This document shows, piece by piece, positions 10,925 to 20,529 of a stretch of DNA of 64,000 nucleotides. The translations under genes were made by a program, and so were the position numbers. The first letter of the stretch is position 1. Every line of letters begins with the position of its first letter. The DNA is from Lepus europaeus (Eukaryota > Chordata > Mammalia > Lagomorpha > Leporidae), in assembly GCF_033115175.1 (NCBI RefSeq), contig NC_084832.1:14683342-14747341 (forward strand), read 5' to 3'. The notes under the pieces are model-generated. The model was given only the letters and a program-made list of their open reading frames with translations, had not been told where the DNA came from and searched no databases.

Positions 10925-11285
10925 AAGAACATTTTGGATGAATTAAACGTGACATATTTTGTTTTTTGAGCAAAAAACAATTCATGAATTGGGCAGCACT
11001 CATTTTCTCAGAGGGCTCTACCCTAGCAATGTGAGCAGGAAGCTTTTGTGGGCCACATGTGGAAGCAGCGTAGACAAAGCATCTGTTTGGCTACTGCTAA
11101 ACATCTCCTTTTTTGTGGGTATGGTCTGAAGTGTTGGCTACCTGTTGTGTGGCTGACACTTTCCTGTCTTTTGTGCTTCTAAGCTGGATTTCAAATTATT
11201 TACATATCAAGTCTGGTTGTAGTTTGTTATATAGGAACTCAAAGTACAGGAACAGCTTCAGGTTAATGGCCTCCTGCTTATTTAA
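10925..11285. other. unassigned insert within ancient LINE-1
   Basis: L1 ORF2-like sequence is seen on both sides (ATGGATCACTGGCCTAAATATAAGAGC before, CAACTTCTAGAAGAAAACAGAGGAG after) but not here. The stretch contains GGGCAGCACTCATTTTCTCAGAGGGCTC and other unmatched sequence. It could be an old transposon that I cannot name. Confidence 0.45.
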
Positions 11286-11512
11286 TATGCTAAAATGATT
11301 CAACTTCTAGAAGAAAACAGAGGAGTACATTTTATTGGCCTTGGCATATTTTTCTTAAACAAGACAGGAAAGGCATGAATGTAAAAGAACATGTCAATAA
11401 AATTGACAACAAAATGGAAATCTTTTGTTATTCAAAGAATTGCATTATCATTTTCATAGCAAAATGAAAAGATAAGTGGCAGACTGGAGAACATATTTGC
11501 AACACATATTTC

Positions 11513-11550
11513 TTTTTTTTTTTTTAAGATTTATTTATATGAAAGACAGA

Positions 11551-11595
<45 letters not shown>

Positions 11596-11819
11596 GTGTC
11601 TTTCATCTACTGGTTCTCCAGGCTGAAGCCAGGAACCTGGAACTTCATGTGGGTCTCCCATATGGGTGCAGAGGCCCAAGCACTTGGGCCAACTTCTACT
11701 GTCTTCCAAGGCACATTAGCAGGGAGGTGGATCAGAAGTGGAGCAGCTGGGTCTTGAACCAGCATTCCTATGGATGCCGGAGTTGCAGGTGATGGCCCAA
11801 CCCACAATGCTAGCCCCTA
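11513..11819 (-). mobile_element. C-type SINE, antisense
   Basis: Plus-strand T tract, TTATTTATATGAAAGACAGAATTGCAG, an (AG)n run at about 11556-11588, and head complement CCCACAATGCTAGCCCC. Target-site duplication CAACACATATTTC (11500-11512) / CAACACACATTTC (11820-11832). A segment after the CTGGTTC block (usually CACTCCCCAAATGGC) is deleted. Confidence 0.93.
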
Positions 11820-12162
11820 CAACACACATTTCAAGCAAAGGAGTTGTATCTAATATATATAAAGAGCTCTTACAATTCAACAATGAGATTTTTCAAAAAT
11901 TCAGTACAAATATCACAAGGATTTGAACAGGCATTGACAAAAAAGAAGACTTACAGGTGGAAAATGGGCACAGGAAAAGACTCTGATCATCTTTAGTCAT
12001 TAGAGCAATGCAAACTACAATTGTGATATTCCATTGCCCGTCCATTAGAATGGCTGTAGCCCAAATACTAAAAATACCAAGCATTGATGAGGATTTGGAG
12101 CCCCTGGAACTCTTACACACTACTACTAGTACAATATGCAATCATTTTAGGAAAGAGGTTCC

Positions 12163-12500
12163 TTTTTTTTAACAAAAGATTTATTTATTTATTTATTTGA
12201 AAGGCAGAGTTATAGGGAAGGAGAGACAGAGAGACAGATCTTCCATCTGCTGGCTCACTCCCCTCATGGCCACAACAGCTGGGTTGGAGCAGGGGCAGGC
12301 TGAAGCCAGTAGCCAGGAACCAAAAGCTTCTTCCTGGTCTCCCCAGGTGGGTGGCAGGGACCCAAACACTTGGGCCATCTTTCACTGTCTTCCCAGGTGC
12401 ATTATCAGGGAGCTGGATCAAATATGGAGCATCCAGGACTCAGACCAGTACCCATATGGGATGCTGCGCTGTAGAAGGTGGCTTAACCTGCTGCACTAGC
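12163..12500 (-). mobile_element. C-type SINE, antisense
   Basis: T-rich end, TTTATTTGAAAGGCAGAGTTATAGG, TTCCATCTGCTGGCTCACTCCCC, GGTGGGTGGCAGGGACCCAAACACTTGGGCC, and the head complement GGCTTAACCTGCTGCACTAGC. No clean target-site duplication could be read. Confidence 0.88.
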
Positions 12501-12658
12501 TTAAGTTTCTTAAAATGCTATGCACACCAACCTTACAACTCAGTAATTCCACTCCTAGGCAATTATCTAAGAGAACTGAATATATATGTTCATATAAAAC
12601 TTACTCATGTGTGTTTATAGCAGCTTTATTTGTAACAGCCAAATAATAGAAGTAGCTC

Positions 12659-12986
12659 TGGGCTGGTGCTGTGGAGCAGTGGGTTAAAGCCCTGGCCTGA
12701 AGCACTGGCATCCCATATGGGTGCCAGTTCTAGCCCTGGCTGCTCCTCTTCTGATCCAGCTCTCTGCTATGGCCTGGGAAAGCAGTGGGAGATGGCACAG
12801 GTCCTTGGGCCCCTGCACCTATGTGGGAGACCTGGAAGAAGCTCCTGGCTCCTAGTTTTGGACTGGTGCAGCCAACCATTGCGGCCATCTGGGGAGTGAA
12901 CCAGCCAGTGGAAGTCCTCTCTCTCTCTGTCTCTACCTCCCTCCATAACTCTGTCTTTCAAATAAATAAAATTAATCTTTTTTTAA
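12659..12986 (+). mobile_element. C-type SINE, sense
   Basis: Starts GGGCTGGTGCTGTGGAGCAG and ends ACTCTGTCTTTCAAATAAATAAAATTAATC. Target-site duplication AGAAGTAGCTC (12648-12658) / AGAAATAGCTC (12987-12997) with one mismatch. Confidence 0.93.
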
Positions 12987-13246
12987 AGAAATAGCTCAAA
13001 TTCCCATCAAAAAGTGACTGGATCAATGGATTGTGGCATTTCTCTACAATGGGATATGACAACTACTTAGGAGCAAAGATTAGCAAACTATTGACATGCC
13101 TACCATGGGAGCATTTCAAAATTATTATGCTGAATCAAAGGAGCCATACAAAAAGAATACACATGAGGGCATTTCAAAAGTTTATGGAAAAATGAAGTCA
13201 GGAGATACAGTTATTTTGGTGCAAATTTTTTTTTTTGAAATCCAAG

Positions 13247-13289
13247 ATTTTTTTTTAAAGATTTTATTTATTTATTTGAGAGGTAGACT

Positions 13290-13332
<43 letters not shown>

Positions 13333-13582
13333 CTTCCATCCACTGGTTCACTCCCCAAATGGCTGCACCAGCTTGAGCTGGGCCGATCTGAGGCCAGAAG
13401 CCTGGAGCCTCTTCTGGGTCTCCCATGTGGATGCAGGGGTCAAAGCACTTGGACCATCTTCTGCATCTTTCCTAGGCCATTAGCAGCTGGATTGGAAGAG
13501 GGGCAGCCCGGACATGAACCGGTGCTCATGTGGGATTCTGGCCCTGCAGGCAGAGGCTTAACCTATGCCACAGCGCTGACCC
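13247..13582 (-). mobile_element. C-type SINE, antisense
   Basis: T tract, ATTTTATTTATTTATTTGAGAGGTAGACTTAG, an (AG)n run at about 13292-13330, GGTTCACTCCCCAAATGGCTGC, and head complement GCCACAGCGCTGACCC. It is inserted in the left half of the mariner-type element. No clear duplication is readable. Confidence 0.92.
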
Positions 13583-13621
13583 TGTATGAATTTTCATGAT
13601 GGAAATTTCAATGAACTTTTT

Positions 13622-14735
13622 TTTCTGGGCACTGCAGCCATTTTTTTAAAAAAAAACTTTTATTTAGTAAATATAAATATCCAAAGTACAGTTTATGGAT
13701 TACAATGGCTTTTCCCCCCTATAACTTCCCTCCCACCCGCAACCCTCCCAACTCCCACTCCCTCTCCCATTCCATTCACATCAAGATTAATTTTCAATTC
13801 TCTTTATATACAGAAGATCGATTTAGTATATATTAAGTAAAGATTTCATCAGTTTGCACCCACACAGAAACACAAAGTGTAAAATACTGTTTCAGTACTA
13901 GTTATAGCATTGCTTCACATTGGACAACACATTAAGGACAGATCCCACATGAGGAGTAGGTGCACAGTGACTCCTGTTGTTGACTTAACAACTTGACACT
14001 CTTGTTTATGGCGTCAGTAATCTCCCTAGGCTCTAGTCATGAGTTGCCAAGGCTATGGAAGCCTTTTGAGTTCGCCAACTTCGATCTTATTCAGACAAGG
14101 TCATAGTCAAAGTGGAAGTTCTCTCCTCCCTTCAGAGAAAGGCACCTCCTTCTTTGATGGCCCCATTCTTTCTACTGGGATCTCACTCGCAGAGATCTTT
14201 CGTTTAGGTCCTCTTTTTTTTTTTTTCCAGAGTGTCTTGGCTTTCCATGCCTAAAATACTCTCATGGTCTCTTCAGCCAGATCTGAATGCCTTAAGGGCC
14301 GATTCCGAGGCCAGAGTGCTGTTTAGGACATCTGCCATTCTATGAGTCTGCTGTGTATCCCGCTTCCCATGTTGGATCGTTCTCTCCCTTTTTGATTCTA
14401 TCAGTTAGTATTAGCACACACTAGTCTTGTTTAAGTCATCCCTTTGACTCTTAGACCTATCAGTGTGAACAACTGTGAACTGAAATTGATCACTTGGACT
14501 AGTGAGATGGCATTGGTATATGCCACCTTGATGGGATTGTATTGGAATCCCCTGGCACATTTCTAACTCCACCATTTGGGGCAAGTCCGATTGAGCATGT
14601 TCCAAATTGTACATCTCCTCCCTCTCTTATTCCCACTCTTATATTTAACAGAGATCACTTTTCAGTTAAATTTAAACACCTGAGAATAATTGTGTGTTAA
14701 TTACAGAGATCAACCAATAGTATTAACTAGAACAA
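13622..14735 (-). mobile_element. young rabbit-type LINE-1, 3' UTR (5'-inverted copy)
   Basis: The minus strand reads the whole lagomorph L1 3' UTR to its end (CTGTACTTTGGATATTTATATTTACTAAATAAAAG and an A-rich tail). The same UTR recurs at 54.4, 58.2 and 60.2 kb. At about 14731-14740 the sequence switches to ORF2 on the opposite strand, so this is the 3' part of an insertion with an inverted 5' part. The tail side carries a short extra CTGGGCACTGCAGCC between two T tracts. Confidence 0.9.
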
Positions 14736-15297
14736 CTCATAGAAGAGTTTGGCAAAGTAGCAGCATATAAAATCAATGCACAAAAATCAACAGCCTTTGT
14801 ATACACAGGCAATGCCACGGCTGAGAAAGAACTTCTAAGATCAATCCCATTCATAATAGCTACAAAAATAATCAAATACCTTGGAATAAACTTAACCAAG
14901 GATGTTAAAGATCTGTACGATGAGAATTACAAAACCTTACAGAAAGAAATAGAAGAGGATACCAAAAAATGGAAAAATCTTCCATGCTCATGGATTGGAA
15001 GAATCAATCTCATCAAAATGTCCATTCTGCCAAAAGCAATTTATAGATTCAATGCAATACCAATCAAAATACCAAAGACCTTCTTCTCAGATCTGGAGAA
15101 AATGATGCTGAAATTCAAATGGAGACACAGGAAACCTCAAATAGCTAAAGCAATCTTGTACAACAAAAATAAAGCCGGAGGCATCACAATACCAGATTTC
15201 AGGACATACTACAGGGCAGTTGTTATCAAAACAGCATGGTACTGGTACAGAAACAGATGCATAGACCAATGGAACAGGATAGAAACACCAGAAATCA
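14736..15297 (+). mobile_element. inverted LINE-1 ORF2 fragment of the same insertion
   Basis: Sense ORF2 3'-half sequence (CAGCATATAAAATCAATGCACAAAAATCAACAGCC ... TGGTACTGGTACAGAAACAGATG), including a 110-codon open stretch at 15018-15350 that runs out into flanking DNA. It is the inverted 5' end of the L1 at 13622-14735. The junction AGAACAACTCATAGAAGAG allows 3-4 bp of microhomology. Being open here reflects youth, not function: RT core and endonuclease are absent. Confidence 0.9.
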
Positions 15298-15316
15298 ATG
15301 AACTTTTTAAAGACCC

Positions 15317-15560
15317 TCCTGTATCATATGATTTACAGAAACACAACTAATCCATGTTGACAGAAAGCAGAGCAGTGTTTGCTTGGAGGTGGGGATGGCA
15401 TGGGGAGATGGATTCACAAGACTTTAGAAGATGATGAAATGCTCATGATCTTGATTGCAGTGATGGCTTTGTGTGTGCATGTTACCCAAACTCATGTAAT
15501 CACAGTTTATTGAACATATATGCAGTTTATTTGATGTTAATTGTATCTCCATAGAGCTAC
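15317..15560 (+). mobile_element. ancient LINE-1 3' UTR
   Basis: CTAATCCATGTTGACAGAAAGCAGAGCAGTGTTTGC, GGAGGTGGGGATGG and the closing TTTATTTGATGTTAATTGTATCTCCATA are the old mammalian L1 3' UTR. This continues the L1 seen at 11286-13164 and closes an element that began near 9090. Confidence 0.8.
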
Positions 15561-15604
15561 TAAAGAATTGGCAAGCATAAAGCAGAAGGTAGAGTATCGG
15601 GCAT

Positions 15605-15983
15605 TGCCTAAAACCTCCATTACAATATGGCGCCTGGCAGATGTTCGAGGGGCGTGTCTGCGGCTGCTGTGGTTAAGCTATGTAAGATCAGACCACCGGC
15701 AGGGATAGGTCCGCTTTGGTTCTGGACACGTGGACAGTGCATGATCCCTATACTTTGCTTAAGATGACCCTGTGCGTGGTCCACCCATGCCTGCATGACC
15801 TTTTCGCTGATTGGCTCCCCTACTGCGCAAGTCTTTTGTAAGCTTTATAAGCCTGTACACCTCCTCAATAAAGTAGTTCCTGCTTCGACACAACACACGG
15901 GTGCTTGCTGTGTTCTTGACCCGTCGATCTTACCTTTCCCGTTCGCCTTGTCAGGGAGTGCTTGTACTGTTCCCTGCTGGTCA
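15605..15983 (+). mobile_element. solo LTR of an endogenous retrovirus, sense
   Basis: A GC-richer block bounded by TG (TGCCTAAAACC) and CA (CTGCTGGTCA), about 379 bp. It holds a TATA-like TTTATAAGCC at about 15844 and a polyadenylation signal AATAAA at 15867-15872 only about 20 bp downstream. There is no gag, pol or env sequence beside it, so it is a solo LTR left after recombination. CpGs are fairly well kept, suggesting a recent copy. The right boundary is uncertain (15983 to about 16012) and no target-site duplication was confirmed. Confidence 0.72.
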
Positions 15984-16019
15984 GGGGCCAGCCTCAGGCT
16001 TAAGACCCCAACTGTAGAG

Positions 16020-16347
16020 GTGGGCATTTGGCTTACAGGTTAAACACCCGTTAAGACACCTATGACGCACATTGGAGAACCTGGATTAGATACGTGGCCC
16101 TGACTCCTGACTCCAGTTCCTGCTAATGCACACCCAGGGAGGCAGCAATGATGGCTCAAGTAATTGGCTTCTTGCCATCTGTATTAGAGACCTGGAGTGA
16201 ATGAATTCTCATCTTCTGGCTTTATCTTGGCCCAGTTCTTGTGGGCATTTGGAGAGTGAAATAGTTGATGAGAATTCTCTCTCTCTTTCTGTCTGTCACT
16301 GTCTTAGTCTGTCTTTCTGTCTCTCAGGTAAATTAAAAAAAAAAGGA
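16020..16347 (+). mobile_element. old C-type SINE, sense
   Basis: Divergent early subfamily: GGGCATTTGGCTTACAGGTTAAACACCCG head, AGTTCCTGCTAATGCACACCCAGGGAGGCAGCA, CATTTGGAGAGTGAA and a CT-rich tail into AATTAAAAAAAAAA. Short GTAGAGG repeats at 16014-16020 and 16352-16358 are a possible target-site duplication. Confidence 0.88.
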
Positions 16348-16507
16348 GGAAGTAGAGGAAGATGTTTTGGAGGTTTTCCTGATACCTGAAATTTCATCAT
16401 GTAGACTGTTACCTGCACTATTTATAGACAAGTTTGATGCTATTTTGGTAGCAGAAAAATAGCTAATTTGAGTACAGCTCTCTTGTATTGGAGGTTTCTG
16501 GACATTT

Positions 16508-16633
16508 GGGGGTACTCCAAAACATTCATGGAAAATGGAATGATAAGTTTGTTTTGGTGGTGCAAAAAATTTGAGATGCATGCTTGGTTTTATTCAAAAT
16601 ACTCAATTTCTATGAACTTTTTGAAGACCCCTA
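16508..16633. mobile_element. mariner-type palindromic element, uninterrupted
   Basis: About 126 bp with inverted ends: GGTACTCCAAAACATTCATGGAAAATGGA on the left and CAATTTCTATGAACTTTTTGAAGACCCC on the right. The core is TTGTTTTGGTGGTGCAAAAAATTTGAGATGCATGCTTGG. It is the only unbroken member of three such copies within 6.5 kb. There is no transposase frame, so it is non-autonomous. Confidence 0.83.
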
Positions 16634-17251
16634 TACAATGTTTTTATTTCAAATAAACCAATTATTTACACTTGTACACATTGTTACCTTGCTGCAACTA
16701 ATGCCAAAAAAGGATCCTGCAATTACCATGGGTTTCAATCTCTTGCTCCAGATATCAGGGACTCTGCTGTGAGGCAGCTTAAAGAGCTCTTACTTTTTAA
16801 AGTCATTTCTCCCCCAATGAAATATATACCCTGTGTCGATACTTTGGAACACTGAAAATGAACACAGATGGTAAATCAAATTTATGGAGGAGGGATGTTC
16901 TATATAACTCCTAAATGCCAACTTCAAAACGCTAGATGGCTCCCCTAATGCATTTTAGATCAGAGTTAAAAATAGGGCTCCTCATCAGAATTATTGAGAA
17001 AGATGACCATCATTTTTCATGCGACGAGTGCGTCCATATGGGCTCTTGCTGATGAAGAAAAGCAAGATGCCGTGCAGACCCAATAATGCACTCTGAGGGG
17101 TGACAACTTTGGGCTACATTGCTTTCTCATTAAAGCAACAAACGCCAGGTGGAGCCTAAAGACTTGGTTCACAATGAAGAAATCAGAAATATGGTTTTTC
17201 AAAGTGGACACACTTTTTTTTTTTCAGAGAAGAAACAATAAATGGCTTTGC
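16634..17251. other. unassigned non-coding stretch
   Basis: No gene or repeat recognised between the mariner-type element and the next SINE. The sequence is AT-rich with scattered GC-richer words (GAGTGCGTCC, CCGTGCAGACCC). Confidence 0.45.
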
Positions 17252-17586
17252 ATTTGTTTATTTATTTAGATTTTTTTTGAAAGGCATAGAGACAGAGACA
17301 GAGAGAGACAGAAAAAAAGAGATCTTCCATCTGCTGATTCATTCCCAAAATGCCCACAACAGCCAGGGCTAGGTAAGGCCAAAGTCAGGAGCCAGGAACT
17401 CCATCTGGGTCTCCCACATAGGTGGCAGGGGACACAAGTACGTGCATGAACCATTACCTGCTGTCTCCCGAGATATACATTAGCAGGAAGCTGGATCAGA
17501 AGCAGAGCTGGGACTCAAACCTGCTTCCGATATGGGATGTGCATGACTTAGGCAACATTTGAACCCCTACACCAAACGCCTGCCCC
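17252..17586 (-). mobile_element. old C-type SINE, antisense
   Basis: Early-subfamily markers on the plus strand: ATCTTCCATCTGCTGATTCATTCCCAAAATGCC, AGGAACTCCATCTGGGTCTCCCACATAGG, ACATTAGCAGGAAGCTGGATCAGAAGCAGAGCTGGGACTCAAACC, and ACACCAAACGCCTGCCCC at the head end. Confidence 0.9.
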
Positions 17587-17701
17587 TCCACAAACTTTTC
17601 CAAGCAACTGTATGTAGAAAAAAAAATCTATATCTGTATTTTCATAGAATTTTATGGTTTGCAAAACTTTCTCATATTTGGGAATGAATTATAGGATTTT
17701 T

Positions 17702-18029
17702 AAAAAAGATTTTATTTATTTATTTGAGAGGTAGAGTTACAGATAGTGAGAGGGAAAGTCAGAGAGAAAAGTCTTCCTTCTGTTGGTTCACTCCCCAGAT
17801 GGCTGCAATAGCTGGATCTGTGCCAATCCAAAGCCAGAAGCCAGGTGCTTCTTCCCAGTCTCCCATGTGGGTGCAGGGGCTCAAGGACTTGGGCCATCTT
17901 CACTGCTTTCCCAGGCCATACCAGAGAGCTGGATTGGAAGTGGAGCAGCCGGGACTAGAACTGATGCCCATACGGGATGCCGGTGCCACAGGCGGAGGAT
18001 TAACCTACTGCACCACAGCGCTGGCCCCC
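17702..18029 (-). mobile_element. C-type SINE, antisense
   Basis: AAAAAAGATTTTATTTATTTATTTGAGAGGTAGAG tail, GGTTCACTCCCCAGATGGCTGC, CCCATGTGGGTGCAGGGGC, and the head complement CTACTGCACCACAGCGCTGGCCCC. The flanks share only short similarity (GGATTTTT / AGATTTGTT), so the duplication is uncertain. Confidence 0.92.
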
Positions 18030-18424
18030 AGATTTGTTTTTTAAAGAACGGACTTTTTCTTGGAATATGACCTGGCAACATAAAAGTGGATTCACTCTGG
18101 TTGAGCCTATGCCTTGGTTTGGTTCATGTGGTCCTTTCCCTGTGGAGAAAAGTTTGAGATCCTTTGCTAGAAGTTGTATCATGAGATCAGACATGGGACT
18201 CTGGTGCACACTTACATGACAGCATCTTAGAAGCTAAAAGTTTGGTTTAGTCTGAGATCATGGTTTTACTTGTTTCCAGGAGGCATTAGGAGTCAACTGC
18301 AAGGAAGTTTCTCTTGTGATGGACAGCAGGGATATATTCTCCAGTGGGTCTGTTGGTTCATTCAAGAGATGGATTTTCTGTCTCCATTTCTCCATCTCCG
18401 AAGTAGTTATATCACTTAACAGTA

Positions 18425-18580
18425 CATTTTCCTCTGTTATTTTTTTTCATTTTCATACAAATTATAGTTGTATGTATTTGTGAGATATGAAGTGGTGCTA
18501 TGATTTTTAAGTGCAATCTAGAATGACTAAATTAAGCTAATTAATGTATTTATTACCACAAATATTTAACATTGAGAAAT
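18425..18580 (-). mobile_element. ancient LINE-1 3' UTR tail
   Basis: On the minus strand it reads TAATACATTAATTAGCTTAATTTAGTCATTC ... CACTTCATATCTCACAAATACATACAAC, the AT-rich end of an old mammalian L1 3' UTR. It is divergent, so the call is moderate. Confidence 0.55.
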
Positions 18581-18846
18581 CTTTAAAAAAGATTTATTTA
18601 TTTGATTGATTGATTGAGAGAGAGAGAGAGAGAATGAGAATGTTGGTTGGGCAAGGGTGAAGCCAGGAGCCAGGAGCTTCATCTGGGTCCCCCATGTGGG
18701 TAGAGAGGCCCAAGCACTTGGGCCATCTTCTCTGCTTTTCCCACGGAGCTGGATTGGAAGTGGTGCAGCCAGGACATGAACCTGCACCTATGTGGAATGT
18801 GAACATCACAGGCAGCAGCTTTATCCACTATGCCACAATGCTGGCC
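18581..18846 (-). mobile_element. C-type SINE, antisense, internally deleted
   Basis: Short copy: the ATTGATTGATTGAGAGAG tail passes directly to GGTGAAGCCAGGAGCCAGGAGC, skipping the usual CTTCCATC..CACTCCCCAA block. Target-site duplication TTAACATTGAGAAAT (18566-18580) / TTAACATTTAGAAAT (18847-18861). Confidence 0.9.
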
Positions 18847-18955
18847 TTAACATTTAGAAATTAAAAAAAATTTTTTTGTTTTATTTTGAATTGACACATA
18901 ACAAATTGTACATATTTATGGGACACCATATGATATTTCTTTTTAAAAACTTAAT

Positions 18956-19204
18956 TTTTAAATTGTCTGATATTAGGTTGGCTACCCCAGCTCTTTTTTT
19001 GTTTCTGTCAGCATGGAATATCATTTTCCATCCTCTCACTTTCAGTCTGTGTGCATCTTTGTTGCTGAGATGTGTTTCTTGTAGGAAGCAAATAGATGGG
19101 CTTTGTTTTTTATTCCATTCAGCCATTCTGTGTCTTTTAACTGGAGAGTTAAGGCCATCTACATTCAAGGTGACTATTGATAAATAACAACTTTGCCCTG
19201 CCAT
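18956..19204 (-). pseudogene. LINE-1 ORF2 endonuclease N-terminal remnant
   Basis: An open stretch whose protein carries LNVDGLNSPVKRHRM, CFLQETHLSNKDAHRLK and GWKMIFHADRNKKRAGVA, the N-terminal apurinic-like endonuclease motifs of L1 ORF2 (conserved Asn and the QETH Glu are present). It ends within the domain, so no nicking or RT activity is expected. An upstream Met (MAGQS) opens the frame. Confidence 0.85.
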
Positions 19205-19772
19205 TTTCCTATAAATATTCCTATTGTTTACTTTGGATTTCCTTTATGCTTTTACTGAGAGCTCTCCTTCCTTTACCTTCTTTTGTAGTGACGACTGTGT
19301 TTCTGTCTTTCTGTGTGCAGCACATCCTTAAGCATCTTCTGCAGGGCTGGATGTGTGGTGACTAATTCTTTCGATTTCTGTTTGTCATGGAAAAGGTCTT
19401 TATTTCACCGCCCTTCATAAATGAGAGCTTTGCAGGGTATAGCATTCTGAGTTGACAAGTCTTTTCTCTTAAGACTTGGAATATATCTCACCATTCTCTC
19501 TTAGCCTATGGGGTTACTGATGAGAAGTCTGCTGTGAGTGTAATTGGAGATCCTCTGAAAGTAATGTAGCATTTCTCTTGTACACATTTTAGAATCTTTT
19601 CTTTATGTTTTACTGTGGAGAGTTTGATTACAATGTGTCATGGTGAAGATCTTTTCTGTTCATGTCTATTAGGAGTTCTGTGTGCTTCCTATACTTGGAT
19701 GTCCTTCTTCCTCCAAGTTGGGGAAATTTTCTATTATTATTTCACTAAAAAAGCCTTCTATCCTTTCTCTAT

Positions 19773-19832
19773 CTTTTTTTAAAGGTTATTTATTTATTTT
19801 ATTTGAAAGTCAGAGTTACACAGAGAGAGGAG

Positions 19833-19877
<45 letters not shown>

Positions 19878-20135
19878 AAGAGAGGTCTTCCATCCACTGG
19901 TTCACTCCCCAATTGGCCACAACAGCCAGAGCTGTGCCTATCAGGAGCCAGGAGCTTCTTCCGGGTCTCCCACATGGGTGCAGGGGCCCAAGGACTTGGG
20001 CCATCTTCCACTGCTTTCCCAGGCTATACCAGAGAGCTGGATGTGAAGTGGAGCAGCTGGGTCTTGAAATGGTGCCCATATGGGATGCCAGTGCTTCAGG
20101 CCAGGACATTAACCTGCTGTACCAAGTGCTGGCCC
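19773..20135 (-). mobile_element. C-type SINE, antisense, inside L1 ORF1 region
   Basis: Full-length, with an (AG)n run at about 19837-19872 and head complement CTGCTGTACCAAGTGCTGGCCC. An exact 15-bp target-site duplication, CTATCCTTTCTCTAT, at 19758-19772 and 20136-20150 splits the ORF1-derived part of the HAL1-like element. Confidence 0.96.
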
Positions 20136-20271
20136 CTATCCTTTCTCTATTTTCACACCTTCAAGAACTCCTAGAATCCATATGTTGGGTCACTTGATAG
20201 CATTCTGTAGATTACCAAGAGTGTTTTTGTTTTTTAATTTCTTCTTGTTTTTGGTTTAACTGTATAATTTC

Positions 20272-20529
20272 CTATGCTTTGTCTTCTAGGTCATATATTC
20301 TTTCTTCTGCTTCACTGATTCTGTTGTTAAGGCTTTCCACTGCATTTTTAAAAATTTGTTCTATTGAATTCTTCATTTCCAATATTTCTTTTTGATTTGT
20401 CTTAATGATCTCAATTTTGTGTGAGAAATTGTCTTTCATGTCATCTATGGATTTCATTAGTTCATGTATTTGCTTCTGATTAGTTCTAAGTAATCCTGTG
20501 ATCAATTTTTTGAATTCCATTTCTGGCAT
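20272..20529 (-). pseudogene. LINE-1 ORF1 coiled-coil remnant
   Basis: An 85-codon open frame, rich in Glu, Lys, Ile and Asn with heptad spacing (e.g. LMKSIDDMKDN, ALESLNNR-like AVESLNNRISEAEERIYDLE). This is the coiled-coil trimerisation region that precedes the RRM of L1 ORF1p. The downstream RNA-binding part is broken by stops and a SINE, so it is a remnant. Confidence 0.8.

Larger units (their letters stand above)
11286..13164 (+). mobile_element. ancient LINE-1 ORF2 C-terminal part
   Basis: Sequential ORF2 3' blocks are visible between SINEs: CTTCTAGAAGAAAACAGAG, TTGTATCTAATATATATAAAGAGCTCTTACAATTCAACAATGA, TTAGTCATTAGAGCAATGCAAACTACAATTGTGATA, CCACTCCTAGGCAATTATCTAAGAGAACTGAA, and TTATGCTGAATCAAAGGAGCCATACAAAAAG. 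No frame is intact. Three SINEs interrupt it, then a mariner-type element at 13165. Confidence 0.85.
13165..15316. mobile_element. mariner-type palindromic element, split twice
   Basis: Three pieces belong together: 13165-13246 (GGCATTTCAAAAGTTTATGGAAAAATG ... TTATTTTGGTGCAAA), 13583-13621 (TGGAAATTTCAATGAACTTTT) and a short right end at about 15295-15316 (CAATGAACTTTTTAAAGACCC). A SINE and a 5'-inverted young L1 separate them. It belongs to the same family as the elements at 10.2 and 16.5 kb and lies in the ancient L1 3' region. Confidence 0.72.

Noticed and set aside
13096..13599. Plus-strand ORF of 167 codons, one of the longest in the window
   Set aside because: It covers mariner-type element and antisense SINE sequence, including an (AG)n run read as Arg-Glu repeats; no gene.
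15018..15350. Open L1 ORF2 frame as an active reverse transcriptase
   Set aside because: Only part of the ORF2 3' half is present, inverted relative to its own 3' UTR; RT core and endonuclease are absent.
19682..20197. Plus-strand ORF of 171 codons
   Set aside because: Antisense to L1 ORF1 and mostly SINE; the RERERE run is the microsatellite of the SINE tail.
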